Assembly (NCBI GenBank): GCA_964462515.1
Contig: CAYWXK010000016.1
Span: 18,616 to 82,615, forward strand
Length of the DNA stretch: 64,000 nucleotides
Source of the DNA: CAYWXK01 sp964462515
GTDB lineage: Bacteria > Planctomycetota > Phycisphaerae > Sedimentisphaerales > Anaerobacaceae
Direction of reading: 5' to 3'
The translations under genes were made by a program, and so were the position numbers. Shown here piece after piece: positions 18,126 to 27,569 of the stretch; position 1 is the first letter of the stretch; every line of letters begins with the position of its first letter. The notes beneath the pieces were generated by a model. The model was not told where the DNA came from and did not search any database. It saw only the letters and a list, made by a program, of their open reading frames with translations.

Positions 18126-18469
18126 AATTTTTTACCTCCCTTAAATGGTTGAAGAGTTTCTCCCGAATATTATCGGCCGCCAAAAAACGATTCACAAATA
18201 CCCTTTGCCTGTATCACTTTGATGCTCCGAAAAGGTATCTACGTCTCCTATGTGAAAAATAATTATAACATATCCAGGTGTGGTTTCAAAGCAAATTATT
18301 CGTTTTTTTTGGATTTTTTTCGCAAAAGCGTATTTTTTACGCTATTTTTGGCCTTTGTGGGAAGATTTAAGGGGCGAAAAGGACGCTTAGTTGATAAAAT
18401 TATGCAGAAGAAGAGCCCAATTTTTTAGTAGTTTGTGGCTCAGAAGAAAAGTTTCTGAAGCGAACATAA
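18126..18469. other. Divergent intergenic region with a short hairpin
   Basis: Separates the PD40 gene from the first glycan gene and should hold promoters for both. AGCGTA (18327-18332) and TACGCT (18338-18343) form a 6-bp stem followed by ATTTTT, like a small terminator on the plus strand, with no plus-strand gene before it. A small RNA or decayed gene is possible. No open frame here has a ribosome site. Confidence 0.4.
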
Positions 18470-18502
18470 CCTTGCTGCCTCACCAGAGGCAGTAGCAAGG
18501 AG
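18470..18502 (+). promoter_or_regulatory. Hairpin overlapping the ribosome binding site of the methyltransferase gene
   Basis: CCTTGCT plus GCCTC (18470-18481), loop ACCA, then GAGGC, a three-base AGT bulge and AGCAAGG (18486-18500), form a 12-bp stem. The AAGGAG ribosome site at 18497-18502 lies in and just after the 3' arm, so the folded RNA would hide it. It may act as a translational switch for the glycan genes. Confidence 0.5.
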
Positions 18503-18513
18503 TGTATTGGTAT

Positions 18514-19491
18514 ATGAGACAGGTCATTCGGGACCGAGTAGAAAAGATATTCAGCAGACTTTTCTATCCTCTTCCACGTCATCTTAAAAATAATCAAATC
18601 GAAGTCAACGAGGTTGGCCTAAACAAGATTAGAAATTCTTTGAAAGAGAATTACTATACCGGACGACGAAATGAAAGTACGTGTACAAAGGAAATGTTTG
18701 AAAAGGACTTTAATGAACATCTTTATCGGCGATTGGAAAATGACCGAATTCGGGTAGTTCCATGGCTGGACAATGCCCGACCTCTTAAAGAATCAAGGAT
18801 TTTGGAAATAGGTTGTGGAACCGGTTCTTCGACTGTTGCATTGGCAGAGCAAGGGGCCAAAGTCACAGCTATTGATATCGATGAAGGTGCTCTGTGTGTT
18901 GCCCAGGATAGATGCAAAGTGTATGGTTTGCAAGTCCAATTCAAAATGCTTAATGCAAATGAGATATGCAAGGTATTTTCGAATTCTCCGTTTGATTTCG
19001 TCATATTCTTTGCCTGCATTGAACATATGACAATCTCAGAACGGCTGGCAGCCTTGCGAAGTGCTTGGGACTTGTTAGCTGTTGGTGGGCTGCTTGTGAT
19101 TATAGAGACGCCTAATCGTTTGTGGTATTTTGATGCTCATACATCGTTACTACCCTTTTTTCACTGGCTCCCAGATGAGCTTGCTTTTCAATACACACGT
19201 TTTAGTCCGCGGGGAAAATTTTGCCAGTTGTTCAGAGAATGTAATGAAACATTACAGGAATCCTTCTTTAGATGGGGCAGAGGCGTAAGCTTCCATGAAA
19301 TCGATGTTGCTATAAAACCTGTGTCAGAATTGCGAGTAGTTAGCAGCTTGTCAACTTTCCTAGGATTGCCCTACAAGTTGCGGTTGTCAAAGCTGGAACG
19401 ACGCTATAAATTTATCTTGAGAAGTATCTATCCCAATATCCACGAAGGATTTTTTGATAGGAGTCTGGACCTGATTATAAAAAAAGACTGA
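18514..19491 (+). CDS. Class I SAM-dependent methyltransferase
   Basis: 325 residues. SAM motif I is ILEIGCGTGSS (about residue 97), followed by the acidic strand VTAIDIDEGALC and a motif IV-like FDFVIFFACIEHMT. The C-terminal third, with IIETPNRLWYFDAHTSLLPF, is typical of Methyltransf_23-like enzymes in glycan loci. The target is unknown, perhaps a sugar hydroxyl or lipid carrier. ATG 18514 follows AAGGAG by eleven bases; GTG 18502 overlaps that site and is unlikely. First gene of the plus-strand glycan run, about 120 bases before the flippase. Confidence 0.85.
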   Translation: MRQVIRDRVEKIFSRLFYPLPRHLKNNQIEVNEVGLNKIRNSLKENYYTGRRNESTCTKEMFEKDFNEHLYRRLENDRIRVVPWLDNARPLKESRILEIGCGTGSSTVALAEQGAKVTAIDIDEGALCVAQDRCKVYGLQVQFKMLNANEICKVFSNSPFDFVIFFACIEHMTISERLAALRSAWDLLAVGGLLVIIETPNRLWYFDAHTSLLPFFHWLPDELAFQYTRFSPRGKFCQLFRECNETLQESFFRWGRGVSFHEIDVAIKPVSELRVVSSLSTFLGLPYKLRLSKLERRYKFILRSIYPNIHEGFFDRSLDLIIKKD

Positions 19492-19608
19492 TAAGTATGC
19501 GTGAGTCGATAAAGGAATTTGTGAGTTTAGAGCGTCCTTTCATTCGTAAGTTACCTTGTTTAAGTGCGGTGTGAGGCAGTATTCTACTGTTTGTGCCGGA
19601 ACGGGAAG

Positions 19609-20829
19609 ATGATTGGCAAAGCCGTAAATTTCATAAACAAAGTCAAACCGCATCTGTCTGATATCTTCTGGTCGAATCTAAATCAGGCAGTTATGACGGT
19701 TTTTGCTTTGGTCGTTTCCATTGTATTTACACGGCTCGGCAGCAAAGAATTATACGGTCAGTATTTGTTTGTATTGGGTATATTCGGGCTGTTTTCAATC
19801 ATTTCGATGCCAGGTGTTCAAATTTGCATACTTAGAACTGCAGCCCAGGGCTATGACGGTGTTTATCGTAAAGCCACGCGATTCAGTTTTTTATGGAGTC
19901 TGCTCGGAATACCCTTGTTGTTCGTAACGGGTATTCTCATTTACCTTTTTAAGACAAAGATATTGGGGGTCAGCCTGATTGCCGTCGCCTTGTTTTTTCC
20001 GTTTGAGATAAGTTTGCAGAACTGGATGCTGTTTCTAAAAGGGAGGTCTGCCTTTCGGAAACTTGCCTTTTATAACTTGATAAAGTTAATAATGAGTCTG
20101 CTTGCGGTAACAGTATCGATTGTATTTAACAAGAGTATCATAGTAATCCTGGCAGCCTATTTTCTTGTCAGCAGCGGATTTAACATTCTGTATCATTTCA
20201 AAGCATTAAACTCATTAAAAAATGATGAAGTGGACCCGGATTGGAAAAAGCAAAGCTTTTCGTTAACGATGGTGGTTGTATCCTCGATCATTTTCGACAG
20301 GGTGGATATCGTTCTGATAGGGGCGTTACTTCCATTTGGACAGGTCGCTATTTACGGGTTGGTGATGAAATTTACAGATGTTTTTCTTAAGATAATACAA
20401 AGTACCGTGGAGGCGATAATACCGAATTTATACCAGTCGAAAAAGATTACTGTCAGGTATTTTTACAAGTTTTTTCTGCTGTCATTTTTGATACCGGTTA
20501 TATTGTACCCGGTCATTAAGTATCCGGTTCTTTTTCTGTATGGCCGGGAGTTTTCGGAAGTAGTCGGCTTTTCCCGGCTTTATGTTTTTATTGTCCCGTT
20601 TAGTTTTTTGAGTATGACAGCGACTCATTTCATGATAAAGTATAAAATGAACAAGGAGATTAATCTTAGCAGGATCGCGTCTATGGTTGTTGTAGTGGTT
20701 TTGTATGCAATACTTATTCCTTTCTATGGTGTTTTAGGCGGTGTCATCTCTTCGATGTTATACTTTATCGTACAGTTGGTCATAAACTTGCTTCTGTTAA
20801 GAATCAGAAAGCAAACGGTGCAGGTATAA
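19609..20829 (+). CDS. Polysaccharide flippase (Wzx/MATE-like)
   Basis: About 406 residues, nearly all in a dozen or so hydrophobic helices. The start (DIFWSNLNQAVMTVFALVVS ... FTRLGSKELYGQYLFVLGI) fits the oligosaccharide flippase family of the MVF/MATE group, where a short amphipathic lead is followed by a G-x-x-x-Y-G-x-Y-based helix. Such proteins flip lipid-linked glycans across the inner membrane. ATG 19609 opens at the conserved lead; an in-frame GTG at 19564 would add 15 residues without signal. It lies between a methyltransferase and a radical SAM gene, consistent with glycan export. Confidence 0.83.
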   Translation: MIGKAVNFINKVKPHLSDIFWSNLNQAVMTVFALVVSIVFTRLGSKELYGQYLFVLGIFGLFSIISMPGVQICILRTAAQGYDGVYRKATRFSFLWSLLGIPLLFVTGILIYLFKTKILGVSLIAVALFFPFEISLQNWMLFLKGRSAFRKLAFYNLIKLIMSLLAVTVSIVFNKSIIVILAAYFLVSSGFNILYHFKALNSLKNDEVDPDWKKQSFSLTMVVVSSIIFDRVDIVLIGALLPFGQVAIYGLVMKFTDVFLKIIQSTVEAIIPNLYQSKKITVRYFYKFFLLSFLIPVILYPVIKYPVLFLYGREFSEVVGFSRLYVFIVPFSFLSMTATHFMIKYKMNKEINLSRIASMVVVVVLYAILIPFYGVLGGVISSMLYFIVQLVINLLLLRIRKQTVQV

Positions 20830-20860
20830 ATGATAAATCCCTGATAAACAGAGAAAGAAT

Positions 20861-22411
20861 ATGAAGCCGGCCATTTTACTTTATAATCCTCCTGCTACCT
20901 TTAATGAAGAGAAGTGGATACGCCCTCTCCCTTTGAATTTATTAAGTATCTGTTCGCTGATAAAACAAGAAGACTTCGATATCTCTATTACCCAGGAATT
21001 ACCTCACAGGGCTTATAAGCAATTTGAGTCTAATTTGGATAGCGCTATTTGCCTGGGTATTTCCTGTATGACGGGTATACAGATTTTTCATGGGCTGAAA
21101 TTAGCGAAAATGATCAGGACAGAAAAACCGGATATGCCTATTATATGGGGCGGTTACCATCCGACAGCTATACCTGAACAAACTTTACAAAATGAGCTCG
21201 TAGATGTCGTCGTCAGGGGCTACGGCGAGATAACGTTTTCTGAGCTTATTGAACGGTTAGTGAATAAACAAAGCTATGAAGATATTCAAGGGATTTCTTT
21301 TAAGAGGAATGGCAGGGTAGTAAATACTCCCTGCAGGCCGATACCGAATTTGAACGACCTGCCGCCATTGCCGTATTATCTTTATGATGTTGAACAATTT
21401 TTTAGGAAGACCGGTACCCGGACCTTACATTATATATCAAGCCGTGGGTGTCCTCACCGGTGCGGTTTCTGTGCTGATTATGTCATATACAAAAGAAGAT
21501 GGAATGCCTTATCGGCGGAAAGAGTTCTTTCTGACCTCGAAAGATTAAAAAAAGTATATCGTTATGATTCGGTCAGATTTTATGATTCTAATTTGTTCGT
21601 GAATGAGAATAGAATCAGGAGAATCAGTGAAGGGGTTATTGAAAAAAAGTTAGATTTCAAATGGCTGCAATGCAATGGTGATGCATTTGGTCTGGCCAGA
21701 TATAATTCAGACACTTTTCGAATAATGAACGAGGCCGGCGTTACAAATGTATTATTGGGAGTAGAGTCCGGATATCCACCTGCCCTGGCTTGCATTCAAA
21801 AAGCCGCTACCGTTGAAGATAACCTGAAAACGGTAAAGCTGCTGCATGAGAATAATATTAACATTGGTTTTTCTTTTATGTTTGGCTTTCCATACGATTT
21901 GCCGCCGGACCGCTTGGAGAAAGAGCACAAGAAAGAGCTAATTGAAACTATGAAGACAATCGCGGAGTTCAGCGACAATTTTTTAGAGGGTGATTATTAC
22001 CTTCTTTTTTTGTTTACGCCTTATCCGGGCGTTCAATTATTTCCTCGATATAAAGAATTAGGCTATGTTCCGCCGGATTCTTTTGAGGGGTGGAGCAAAG
22101 TTAATTTGAATGAAGCTGATTCGTGTCCGTGGGTGGCAAAATTTTTATTGAGGCTGTATCGTCAATGCCTAAAGAGCAACTGGTTTTTTATGCACAAACT
22201 CGATACGGTTATTTTCCGAAGAAGTAAAAGATTATTATTAAGAAAGTGTGCCAGTTACTGTTGTCAACGCGTACGCTTGATATTAAAAGAAAGGATAAAT
22301 CAGGGGAATTTGTCATTGCCGTTAATTTTTTGGATAATCTATTTTTATTTTATAGGAAAAGGTTTTATTTTGAAGTTAGCGCGTAAAGTATTTACAAAGT
22401 TGTGTATATAG
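20861..22411 (+). CDS. B12-binding-domain radical SAM protein (BchE/P-methylase type)
   Basis: 516 residues. The N-terminal domain (about 1-150) is of the cobalamin-binding type seen in such enzymes, with PIIWGGYHPTAIPEQTL and DVVVRGYGE blocks. The radical SAM core follows with C197-x3-C201-x2-C204 in RGCPHRCGFCADY, the ligands of a 4Fe-4S cluster. The C-terminal part includes a hydrophobic stretch (about 480-505) that may bind the membrane. Members carry out difficult methylations or rearrangements. The product here is unknown; neighbours point to a modified glycan or lipid carrier. No strong ribosome site is seen; AGAGAAAG lies near ATG 20861. Confidence 0.88.
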   Translation: MKPAILLYNPPATFNEEKWIRPLPLNLLSICSLIKQEDFDISITQELPHRAYKQFESNLDSAICLGISCMTGIQIFHGLKLAKMIRTEKPDMPIIWGGYHPTAIPEQTLQNELVDVVVRGYGEITFSELIERLVNKQSYEDIQGISFKRNGRVVNTPCRPIPNLNDLPPLPYYLYDVEQFFRKTGTRTLHYISSRGCPHRCGFCADYVIYKRRWNALSAERVLSDLERLKKVYRYDSVRFYDSNLFVNENRIRRISEGVIEKKLDFKWLQCNGDAFGLARYNSDTFRIMNEAGVTNVLLGVESGYPPALACIQKAATVEDNLKTVKLLHENNINIGFSFMFGFPYDLPPDRLEKEHKKELIETMKTIAEFSDNFLEGDYYLLFLFTPYPGVQLFPRYKELGYVPPDSFEGWSKVNLNEADSCPWVAKFLLRLYRQCLKSNWFFMHKLDTVIFRRSKRLLLRKCASYCCQRVRLILKERINQGNLSLPLIFWIIYFYFIGKGFILKLARKVFTKLCI

Positions 22412-22440
22412 GAACCGCGTATAGCGGTTTGCGAGAATAT

Positions 22441-23403
22441 ATGAGATGCAGAATCTGTGAAAATCAGACCGGTAATAAGGAATACAAAATAAGAGAGATG
22501 CTGTTTGGCACCAAAGAGGAGTTTCTATATTTCGAGTGCTCACGCTGCGGCTGTCTGCAGATAGCAGAAATGCCAGAGGATATGGAAAAGTATTATCCAT
22601 CCAATTATGCTCCTTTTAGGGCAGGCGAGTCGGGTAATTCCATAAAACAAACACTCAAGATAAAAAGAAATCGGTATGCTTTATTTCACAGGGGCATTTT
22701 AGGAAGGATAATATATTTGCTCTACTACAATGTGCCATTCAACGTCGATATAATTAAGAAATTGAATATAAACACTGATTCGAAAATACTCGACGTCGGC
22801 TGCGGAAGCGGTCGGTTTCTGCTATACCCTTTGAGCCGGATTGGTTGCAGAAATCTGTTGGGTGTTGACCCATACATCAAAGCTGACATTTCGAACGGTT
22901 CAGTCAAAATCATAAAGAAATTTATACACGATTTACCTGATAACGAACTGTTTGACGTTATCGTATTTAGTCACTCACTCGAGCATATTCCGGATCAGAG
23001 AGAGACTCTTGAAAAAGCTGGCAGGTTATTATCGGAAAACGGCACCTGCCTTGTCAGGATTCCGCTAAAGAGCGATTTTATATGGAATCGCTACGGAGTG
23101 CACTCTGTACAGATAGACGCCCCACGCCACTTTTTTATTCACACAACAAATAGCTTTGAGTTGCTTGCCGAGAAAGCTGGGCTGAAAATACAGGATATCG
23201 AATTCGATTCGACCGATTTTCAGTTCTGGGGAAGCGAACAATACAAGAGAGACATTCCCTATATGGCGGACAACTCTTACTTCGTGAATCCAAAAAAAAG
23301 CATATTTTCAAAAAGGGAAATCAAAAGATATAAAAAAATGGCAACGGAATTAAACTTGAGGAAGCAAGGGGACCAGGCAGCATTTTATTTGGTCAAAAAA
23401 TAA
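22441..23403 (+). CDS. SAM methyltransferase with N-terminal zinc-ribbon
   Basis: About 320 residues. Cysteines C3, C6, C33, C36 and C38 near the start (MRCRICENQ ... FECSRCGCLQI) suggest a small zinc-binding module, as in many glycan-locus methyltransferases. The SAM-binding motif is ILDVGCGSGRFL, with a later FDVIVFSHSLEHIPD strand and HFFIHTTNSFELL. The length is normal for this group. ATG 22441 begins at the zinc module; an in-frame GTG at 22402 overlaps the previous gene and adds 13 residues without signal. The acceptor is unknown, probably a sugar or anchor. Confidence 0.85.
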   Translation: MRCRICENQTGNKEYKIREMLFGTKEEFLYFECSRCGCLQIAEMPEDMEKYYPSNYAPFRAGESGNSIKQTLKIKRNRYALFHRGILGRIIYLLYYNVPFNVDIIKKLNINTDSKILDVGCGSGRFLLYPLSRIGCRNLLGVDPYIKADISNGSVKIIKKFIHDLPDNELFDVIVFSHSLEHIPDQRETLEKAGRLLSENGTCLVRIPLKSDFIWNRYGVHSVQIDAPRHFFIHTTNSFELLAEKAGLKIQDIEFDSTDFQFWGSEQYKRDIPYMADNSYFVNPKKSIFSKREIKRYKKMATELNLRKQGDQAAFYLVKK

Positions 23404-23545
23404 GAGTTAAGAAAGACGCTCAAATGCTTTGCTACATCTTTCCCTGCTATGGGATTGAAGTGGTGTTCACCAGGGAGTAGCGAGCAGCTTTGCTGTTACA
23501 TAACTATTTGTCACAAGGCGAAATACGAGGCTGTTACAAATATAA

Positions 23546-24592
23546 GTGGTGAGCCGGAATAGGTCAAATCACATACATTCGGTCAAAGTCGCGGCGCTAA
23601 CAGGTGAGCTGAACGACCCGGCTTCGCGCTTCCGAATCAGGCAGTATATTCCCCGCCTCGAGCAGCAAGGTATAGTTGTTGACGACCACATTTTATTTTT
23701 TAAGAAAAGCTGGCCTGTCCCAAGCGCCTTAAAAAGGGCTGTGGCGCGTATCCCTTCGCTTTTGCGGTCTCGTAATGCGGATTTGGTTTGGGTGAGCAGG
23801 GAGCTGGTTGGCGGTTATGAAACTTTTGAGCGTTTGCTCAAGCGTCCGCGGATGATGGATATCGACGATGCCACCTGGTTGAATTGGCCTTTAGGGCATT
23901 TTGCAGCACGTGACATCGCACGGGCGATGGATGCGGTAGTAGTAGGGAATAATTACCTTGCGGACTACTTTGGCCGGTATTGCAAAAATATCTACGTTGT
24001 TCCGACGGCGGTTGACCTGAATCGGTATAAATTGCGGCCTGCAGGGTGTGAGAGACGCGAAAAGTTTGTGATTGGCTGGACGGGGTTGGCTTCCAACTAC
24101 AAATACGTCAACCTTGTTGAACCGGCCCTCCAGCGCTTTATGCAGGAGCACGACCGGGCGGAACTTATGCTGGTATCCAATCTTCCCTGGAAGAGCGAGT
24201 CGTTGCCGCCGGAAAAGGTCAGGTTTATTCCATGGAGCAAAGAAAACGAGGCTGCGGTCTTGCATGAGATGTCGGTCGGTATTATGCCCCTGCCTGATGA
24301 CAAATGGTCTCGAGGCAAATGCAGCTTCAAAATGCTGCAGTATATGGCGGCGGGATTGCCGGTAGTCGTTTCGCCGGTAGGAATGAATCGGGAGGTATTG
24401 GCAAAGGCTGAGGTCGGCTTGGCCGCATCCACTCCTGATGAATGGTATGAGGCCTTGGAGCGCCTTTATGATGACCGGCCTTTGCAGGTAAAATTAGGGC
24501 GAGCCGGCCGCCAGGTCGTAGAGCAGTTTTATAACGCTGATACTGTCGCGGAGAAGCTGGCCTGCATAATTAAATCGCTGGCTGGCAGATGA
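23546..24592 (+). CDS. Glycosyltransferase, GT4-like
   Basis: 348 residues with a GT-B plan. The N-terminal domain opens with KVAALTGELNDPASRFRIRQ. The C-terminal domain carries FVIGWTGLASNYKYVNLVE, VRFIPWSKENEAAVLHEMS and SFKMLQYMAAGLPVVVSPVG, the nucleotide-sugar site of GT4-type enzymes with a late glutamate (MNREVL) in the E-x7-E region. Likely adds a sugar in the same locus; donor and acceptor unknown. GTG 23546 has a weak ribosome site, and no ATG lies near. Its stop is two bases from the next stop, with genes converging. Confidence 0.83.
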   Translation: MVSRNRSNHIHSVKVAALTGELNDPASRFRIRQYIPRLEQQGIVVDDHILFFKKSWPVPSALKRAVARIPSLLRSRNADLVWVSRELVGGYETFERLLKRPRMMDIDDATWLNWPLGHFAARDIARAMDAVVVGNNYLADYFGRYCKNIYVVPTAVDLNRYKLRPAGCERREKFVIGWTGLASNYKYVNLVEPALQRFMQEHDRAELMLVSNLPWKSESLPPEKVRFIPWSKENEAAVLHEMSVGIMPLPDDKWSRGKCSFKMLQYMAAGLPVVVSPVGMNREVLAKAEVGLAASTPDEWYEALERLYDDRPLQVKLGRAGRQVVEQFYNADTVAEKLACIIKSLAGR

Positions 24593-24594
24593 AT

Positions 24595-25692
24595 TCAAAC
24601 CGCCTGGTGCTCAGGTCTTATTAAGCCGAGAAACAACTGTTTGTATCGTTTTATAATTGTCTCGATGTTGTGGTTTTTCTCGGCGTAGGCTCGTGCATTT
24701 TGGCCAAGTTCTGTTAGTTTGTTGGAGCTTATCAGTTTTTTGAGTTGAGAGACAAATTCGCTCCAGTCACCATAAGCGCAGAATCCGCAGTTGTGCCGGT
24801 CGAGGAAACGGTCGGGATTGATATTCAGGGATAAAATTGGTGTAGAACACTTGCATGCCTGAATAAACGTGTTGGGAAAACCTTCGGAGCTGCTGGTATT
24901 AACAAATATTTTCGCACGCTGAAAGAAGCTGTCGATTTCGTGGAAAGGCACACGCTCAATGAATGTGAGATTGGGAATAGTCTTTGCGCTGGCGAGCAGC
25001 TCATCGTATTTATTGTCATCCTTGGCCTGCTGGCAAATCATTATAAACTGCTCTCCGGGTATTTCCTTTGCCAGCTTTATAAAAAGCTGTGGCTGTTTGA
25101 CTTTCGTGCTGCGGCCTGCCCATATTATGCAGTCGCGGTTTTGTGTGGAGGCTTCAAGAATCCGATGGCCGTTCGGCAGGACAATCGCCGACACTCCCGT
25201 CGTCTCTTTCAAAGGTGCTTTATTAGTGTCTTTCTGCACAAAAACCTGTTTGGCCTGTTTGAGCGCCCACAAAAACGCCCTGCCCCGAAGCCAATTTTCA
25301 CGGATGTATGTTCCATCGCATTCGATGTCCCGGGCTGTTCGCAAAACCAGAATTCTGTTATTGACCTTGCAGAATAAACCAACAAGCGCCGTAATGAATG
25401 AAGCGCCTTTCTTAAAGTAAATATCCGCATTTGCCCTGCCCATTGCTTTCCATATACTTACTACTGCCGCCACAGGGTTTGACAGGTCTGTTGTCTTGTA
25501 TATTGTAACGTCCTCAATCTGCTCAACTGGTCTTTGGCCGTAATCGCCGGTAATTAGGCTGACCCTGAATTTTTTATCTCTGGCTAATTCAGTCGAAAGC
25601 ATATAAATATCGACTTCGGAACCGCCGTGAATGCCTTTTTCTGTGTGGCTGAACAATGGATAGGCGTCCAGCGAAATAAAGCATACACTCAT
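24595..25692 (-). CDS. Glycosyltransferase family 4
   Basis: About 365 residues from ATG 25692. GT-B fold with HGGSEVDIYMLSTELARD near the start and ILPNGHRI, IIWAGRSTKVKQPQLFIKLA and SSSEGFPNTFIQACKCSTP in the second domain (nucleotide-sugar site). It is a paralogue of the enzyme at 27570-28694: both begin with VCFI ... AYPLF and share the SSSEGFPNTFIQAC block. The start is uncertain. A longer frame begins at 25758 or 25770, overlapping the asparagine synthase stop, but its 22-26 extra residues come from a short tandem repeat and have no counterpart in the paralogue. Last gene of the minus-strand operon. Confidence 0.83.
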   Translation of the reverse strand: MSVCFISLDAYPLFSHTEKGIHGGSEVDIYMLSTELARDKKFRVSLITGDYGQRPVEQIEDVTIYKTTDLSNPVAAVVSIWKAMGRANADIYFKKGASFITALVGLFCKVNNRILVLRTARDIECDGTYIRENWLRGRAFLWALKQAKQVFVQKDTNKAPLKETTGVSAIVLPNGHRILEASTQNRDCIIWAGRSTKVKQPQLFIKLAKEIPGEQFIMICQQAKDDNKYDELLASAKTIPNLTFIERVPFHEIDSFFQRAKIFVNTSSSEGFPNTFIQACKCSTPILSLNINPDRFLDRHNCGFCAYGDWSEFVSQLKKLISSNKLTELGQNARAYAEKNHNIETIIKRYKQLFLGLIRPEHQAV

Positions 25693-25745
25693 CGTTTGTT
25701 GCTTGTCGTCTATCGTCCGTCGTCTATCGTCTATCGTTTGGCAGG
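25692..25745. repeat. Short tandem word repeat at the start of a GT4 gene
   Basis: Repeated tatcgtctatcg and tcgtctatcgtccgtcgtc words lie between the stop of the asparagine synthase and ATG 25692 of the GT4 gene. They stay in frame with it as the optional N-terminal extension rich in D, R, T and K. Confidence 0.55.
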
Positions 25746-27569
25746 TCAAATCATCCATTTTTTGAACCACAGATTAAACATCATAATACTCCAGAACAGC
25801 CGCGAGTAGTCCGAAGTTTTCTGCTGATGCCGTTGCCACAAATGCTTCAGGAGGTTCTTGTCGTAATAATTGTATGCATCAAAATCAAAAATTTCGCTGT
25901 AGGTGTAATCCTTAAGTTCGTTTCTAAAATAATGCTCTATGGGAACTCCGAATCCCTGTTTTCGCCGATACAAAATCTCTCGCGGCAGAACATCGCTGAA
26001 GGCCTTTTTCAAAATATACTTCTTTTGTCCCCATTTTATCTTAAAATGAGTCGGAATCCTGGCGGCAAATTCTACGAGCTTGTGGTCCAGAAAAGGAACT
26101 CTCGTCTCCAGACTGACAGCCATCGATGCCCGGTCTTCCTTTACAAGCAGACAATCCGGCAGATACTCATTGATGTCAAAATTCATAGTATTTGTAATGT
26201 CGTTATCGTATCTGAAGTGCTTTGCGAGATAATCAAACGGTGCAAGTTTCTCGATGCTTTCATTTTTAGTGCGGAACATATAGCTGAACAACTGCATATA
26301 AATAATGTGGTCTGGCTGACGCGGGCCCAAAAACGTAACCATCTTGTTGAAACCCTCTTTTTTCACAAGGAGGTTAGCCGTCTCAATCGAACGGCCAAGT
26401 ATGTGTTTGAATACCGTCGGCAGATGATTTAGCTTTTTGAGTATGGGGAATTTATTGTAGCGTGGATAGCCGCCGAACAATTCATCTCCGCCGGTGCCTG
26501 ACAGCGAAACGGTTACGTGTTTTTTCGCCACCCTGCATACCAGACAGGTCGGAATCATCGAAGCATCGCCGAACGGCTCGTCATAAAAGTTCGGCAGTTG
26601 AATAATCAAATCCCTTACCGTTTCGGCATTAAACTCAATTTCGTGATGAATGGTTTGAAATTTGTCCGACACAATCTTTGCGTATTGCGACTCATTGTAA
26701 TCAGGCCGGTCGAACCTTATCGAAAAAGTGTTCAGCTCATTAACATATTTGCGCATTATCGAAACAATTATGGAGCTATCCACGCCGCCTGAGAGGAACG
26801 CTCCCAGCGGGACATCCGAAATAAGCTGCATCCTGACCGATTCATCGAGCCTGTCCGTAATCTGCTTTTTTAATTCGTCTTCGCTGAAGTCCGTTTGCTC
26901 GTCAAACGATACGGCCCAGTACCGCTGGTATTTTTGAATTTTCTTTGCTTTCAGGTCGTAAATCAAGAAACAAGCGGCCGGCAGTTTCTTAACGCCCTGC
27001 AGAATGGATTGTTCGAAAGGTGTATTGCCGAAAAGCAGATAATAATCAAGCGCATTTTTATCGATTTCTTTTCTGATGTCGCTTTTTAAGAAGACCTTTA
27101 GCTCCGAGCCGAATATAAAATTACTATCGTCGCAGTAGTAATAGAGCGGCTTGATGCCGAGCCGGTCTCTGGCGACAAAGAAAATGTTTTTCTTCTTATC
27201 GAAGATGCAAAAGGCAAACTGTCCGGTTATTTTTTCGAGCAGGTCGGTGCCCCATTCTTCATAGCCGTGCACCAATACCTCTGTGTCGGTTCTGGATACG
27301 AATTTATGACCTGCCTGCTCAAGTATCCGGCGGAGCTCCTCGAAATTGAAAATCTCGCCGTTGTAGGATACGCATACCGTCTTATCTTCATTATAGAGGG
27401 GCTGCCTGCCCTTGACCGACAGGTCGATGATGCACAGTCTTTTGTGGCCGAGTGAAACCCCGTCGGCGACGTGAAATCCTTCCTGCTCCGGGCCGCGGTG
27501 GTGAAGCAGTGATGCCAGAAACTTTATCTTTTTTTCGTCTTCCCGGTTAAAACCAACTATGCCGCACAT
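25746..27569 (-). CDS. asnB: Asparagine synthase (glutamine-hydrolysing)
   Basis: 607 residues, full length. The class II glutaminase domain starts with C2 (MCGIVGF), the nucleophile, then HRGPEQEG, VSYNGEIFN and RTDTEVLVHG. The synthetase domain holds the ATP loop GAFLSGGVDSS (about 260) and SGTGGDELFGGYPRY. Enzymes of this group in polysaccharide clusters may amidate a sugar acid or peptide rather than make free asparagine. It lies between two related glycosyltransferases and its ATG directly follows the stop of the upstream one, so co-translation is likely. GAGAGAATTATAA precedes the ATG. Confidence 0.93.
   Translation of the reverse strand: MCGIVGFNREDEKKIKFLASLLHHRGPEQEGFHVADGVSLGHKRLCIIDLSVKGRQPLYNEDKTVCVSYNGEIFNFEELRRILEQAGHKFVSRTDTEVLVHGYEEWGTDLLEKITGQFAFCIFDKKKNIFFVARDRLGIKPLYYYCDDSNFIFGSELKVFLKSDIRKEIDKNALDYYLLFGNTPFEQSILQGVKKLPAACFLIYDLKAKKIQKYQRYWAVSFDEQTDFSEDELKKQITDRLDESVRMQLISDVPLGAFLSGGVDSSIIVSIMRKYVNELNTFSIRFDRPDYNESQYAKIVSDKFQTIHHEIEFNAETVRDLIIQLPNFYDEPFGDASMIPTCLVCRVAKKHVTVSLSGTGGDELFGGYPRYNKFPILKKLNHLPTVFKHILGRSIETANLLVKKEGFNKMVTFLGPRQPDHIIYMQLFSYMFRTKNESIEKLAPFDYLAKHFRYDNDITNTMNFDINEYLPDCLLVKEDRASMAVSLETRVPFLDHKLVEFAARIPTHFKIKWGQKKYILKKAFSDVLPREILYRRKQGFGVPIEHYFRNELKDYTYSEIFDFDAYNYYDKNLLKHLWQRHQQKTSDYSRLFWSIMMFNLWFKKWMI

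Noticed and set aside
18327..18343. Small hairpin considered as a terminator of a plus-strand transcript
   Set aside because: No plus-strand gene precedes it; kept only as a hairpin of unknown role.
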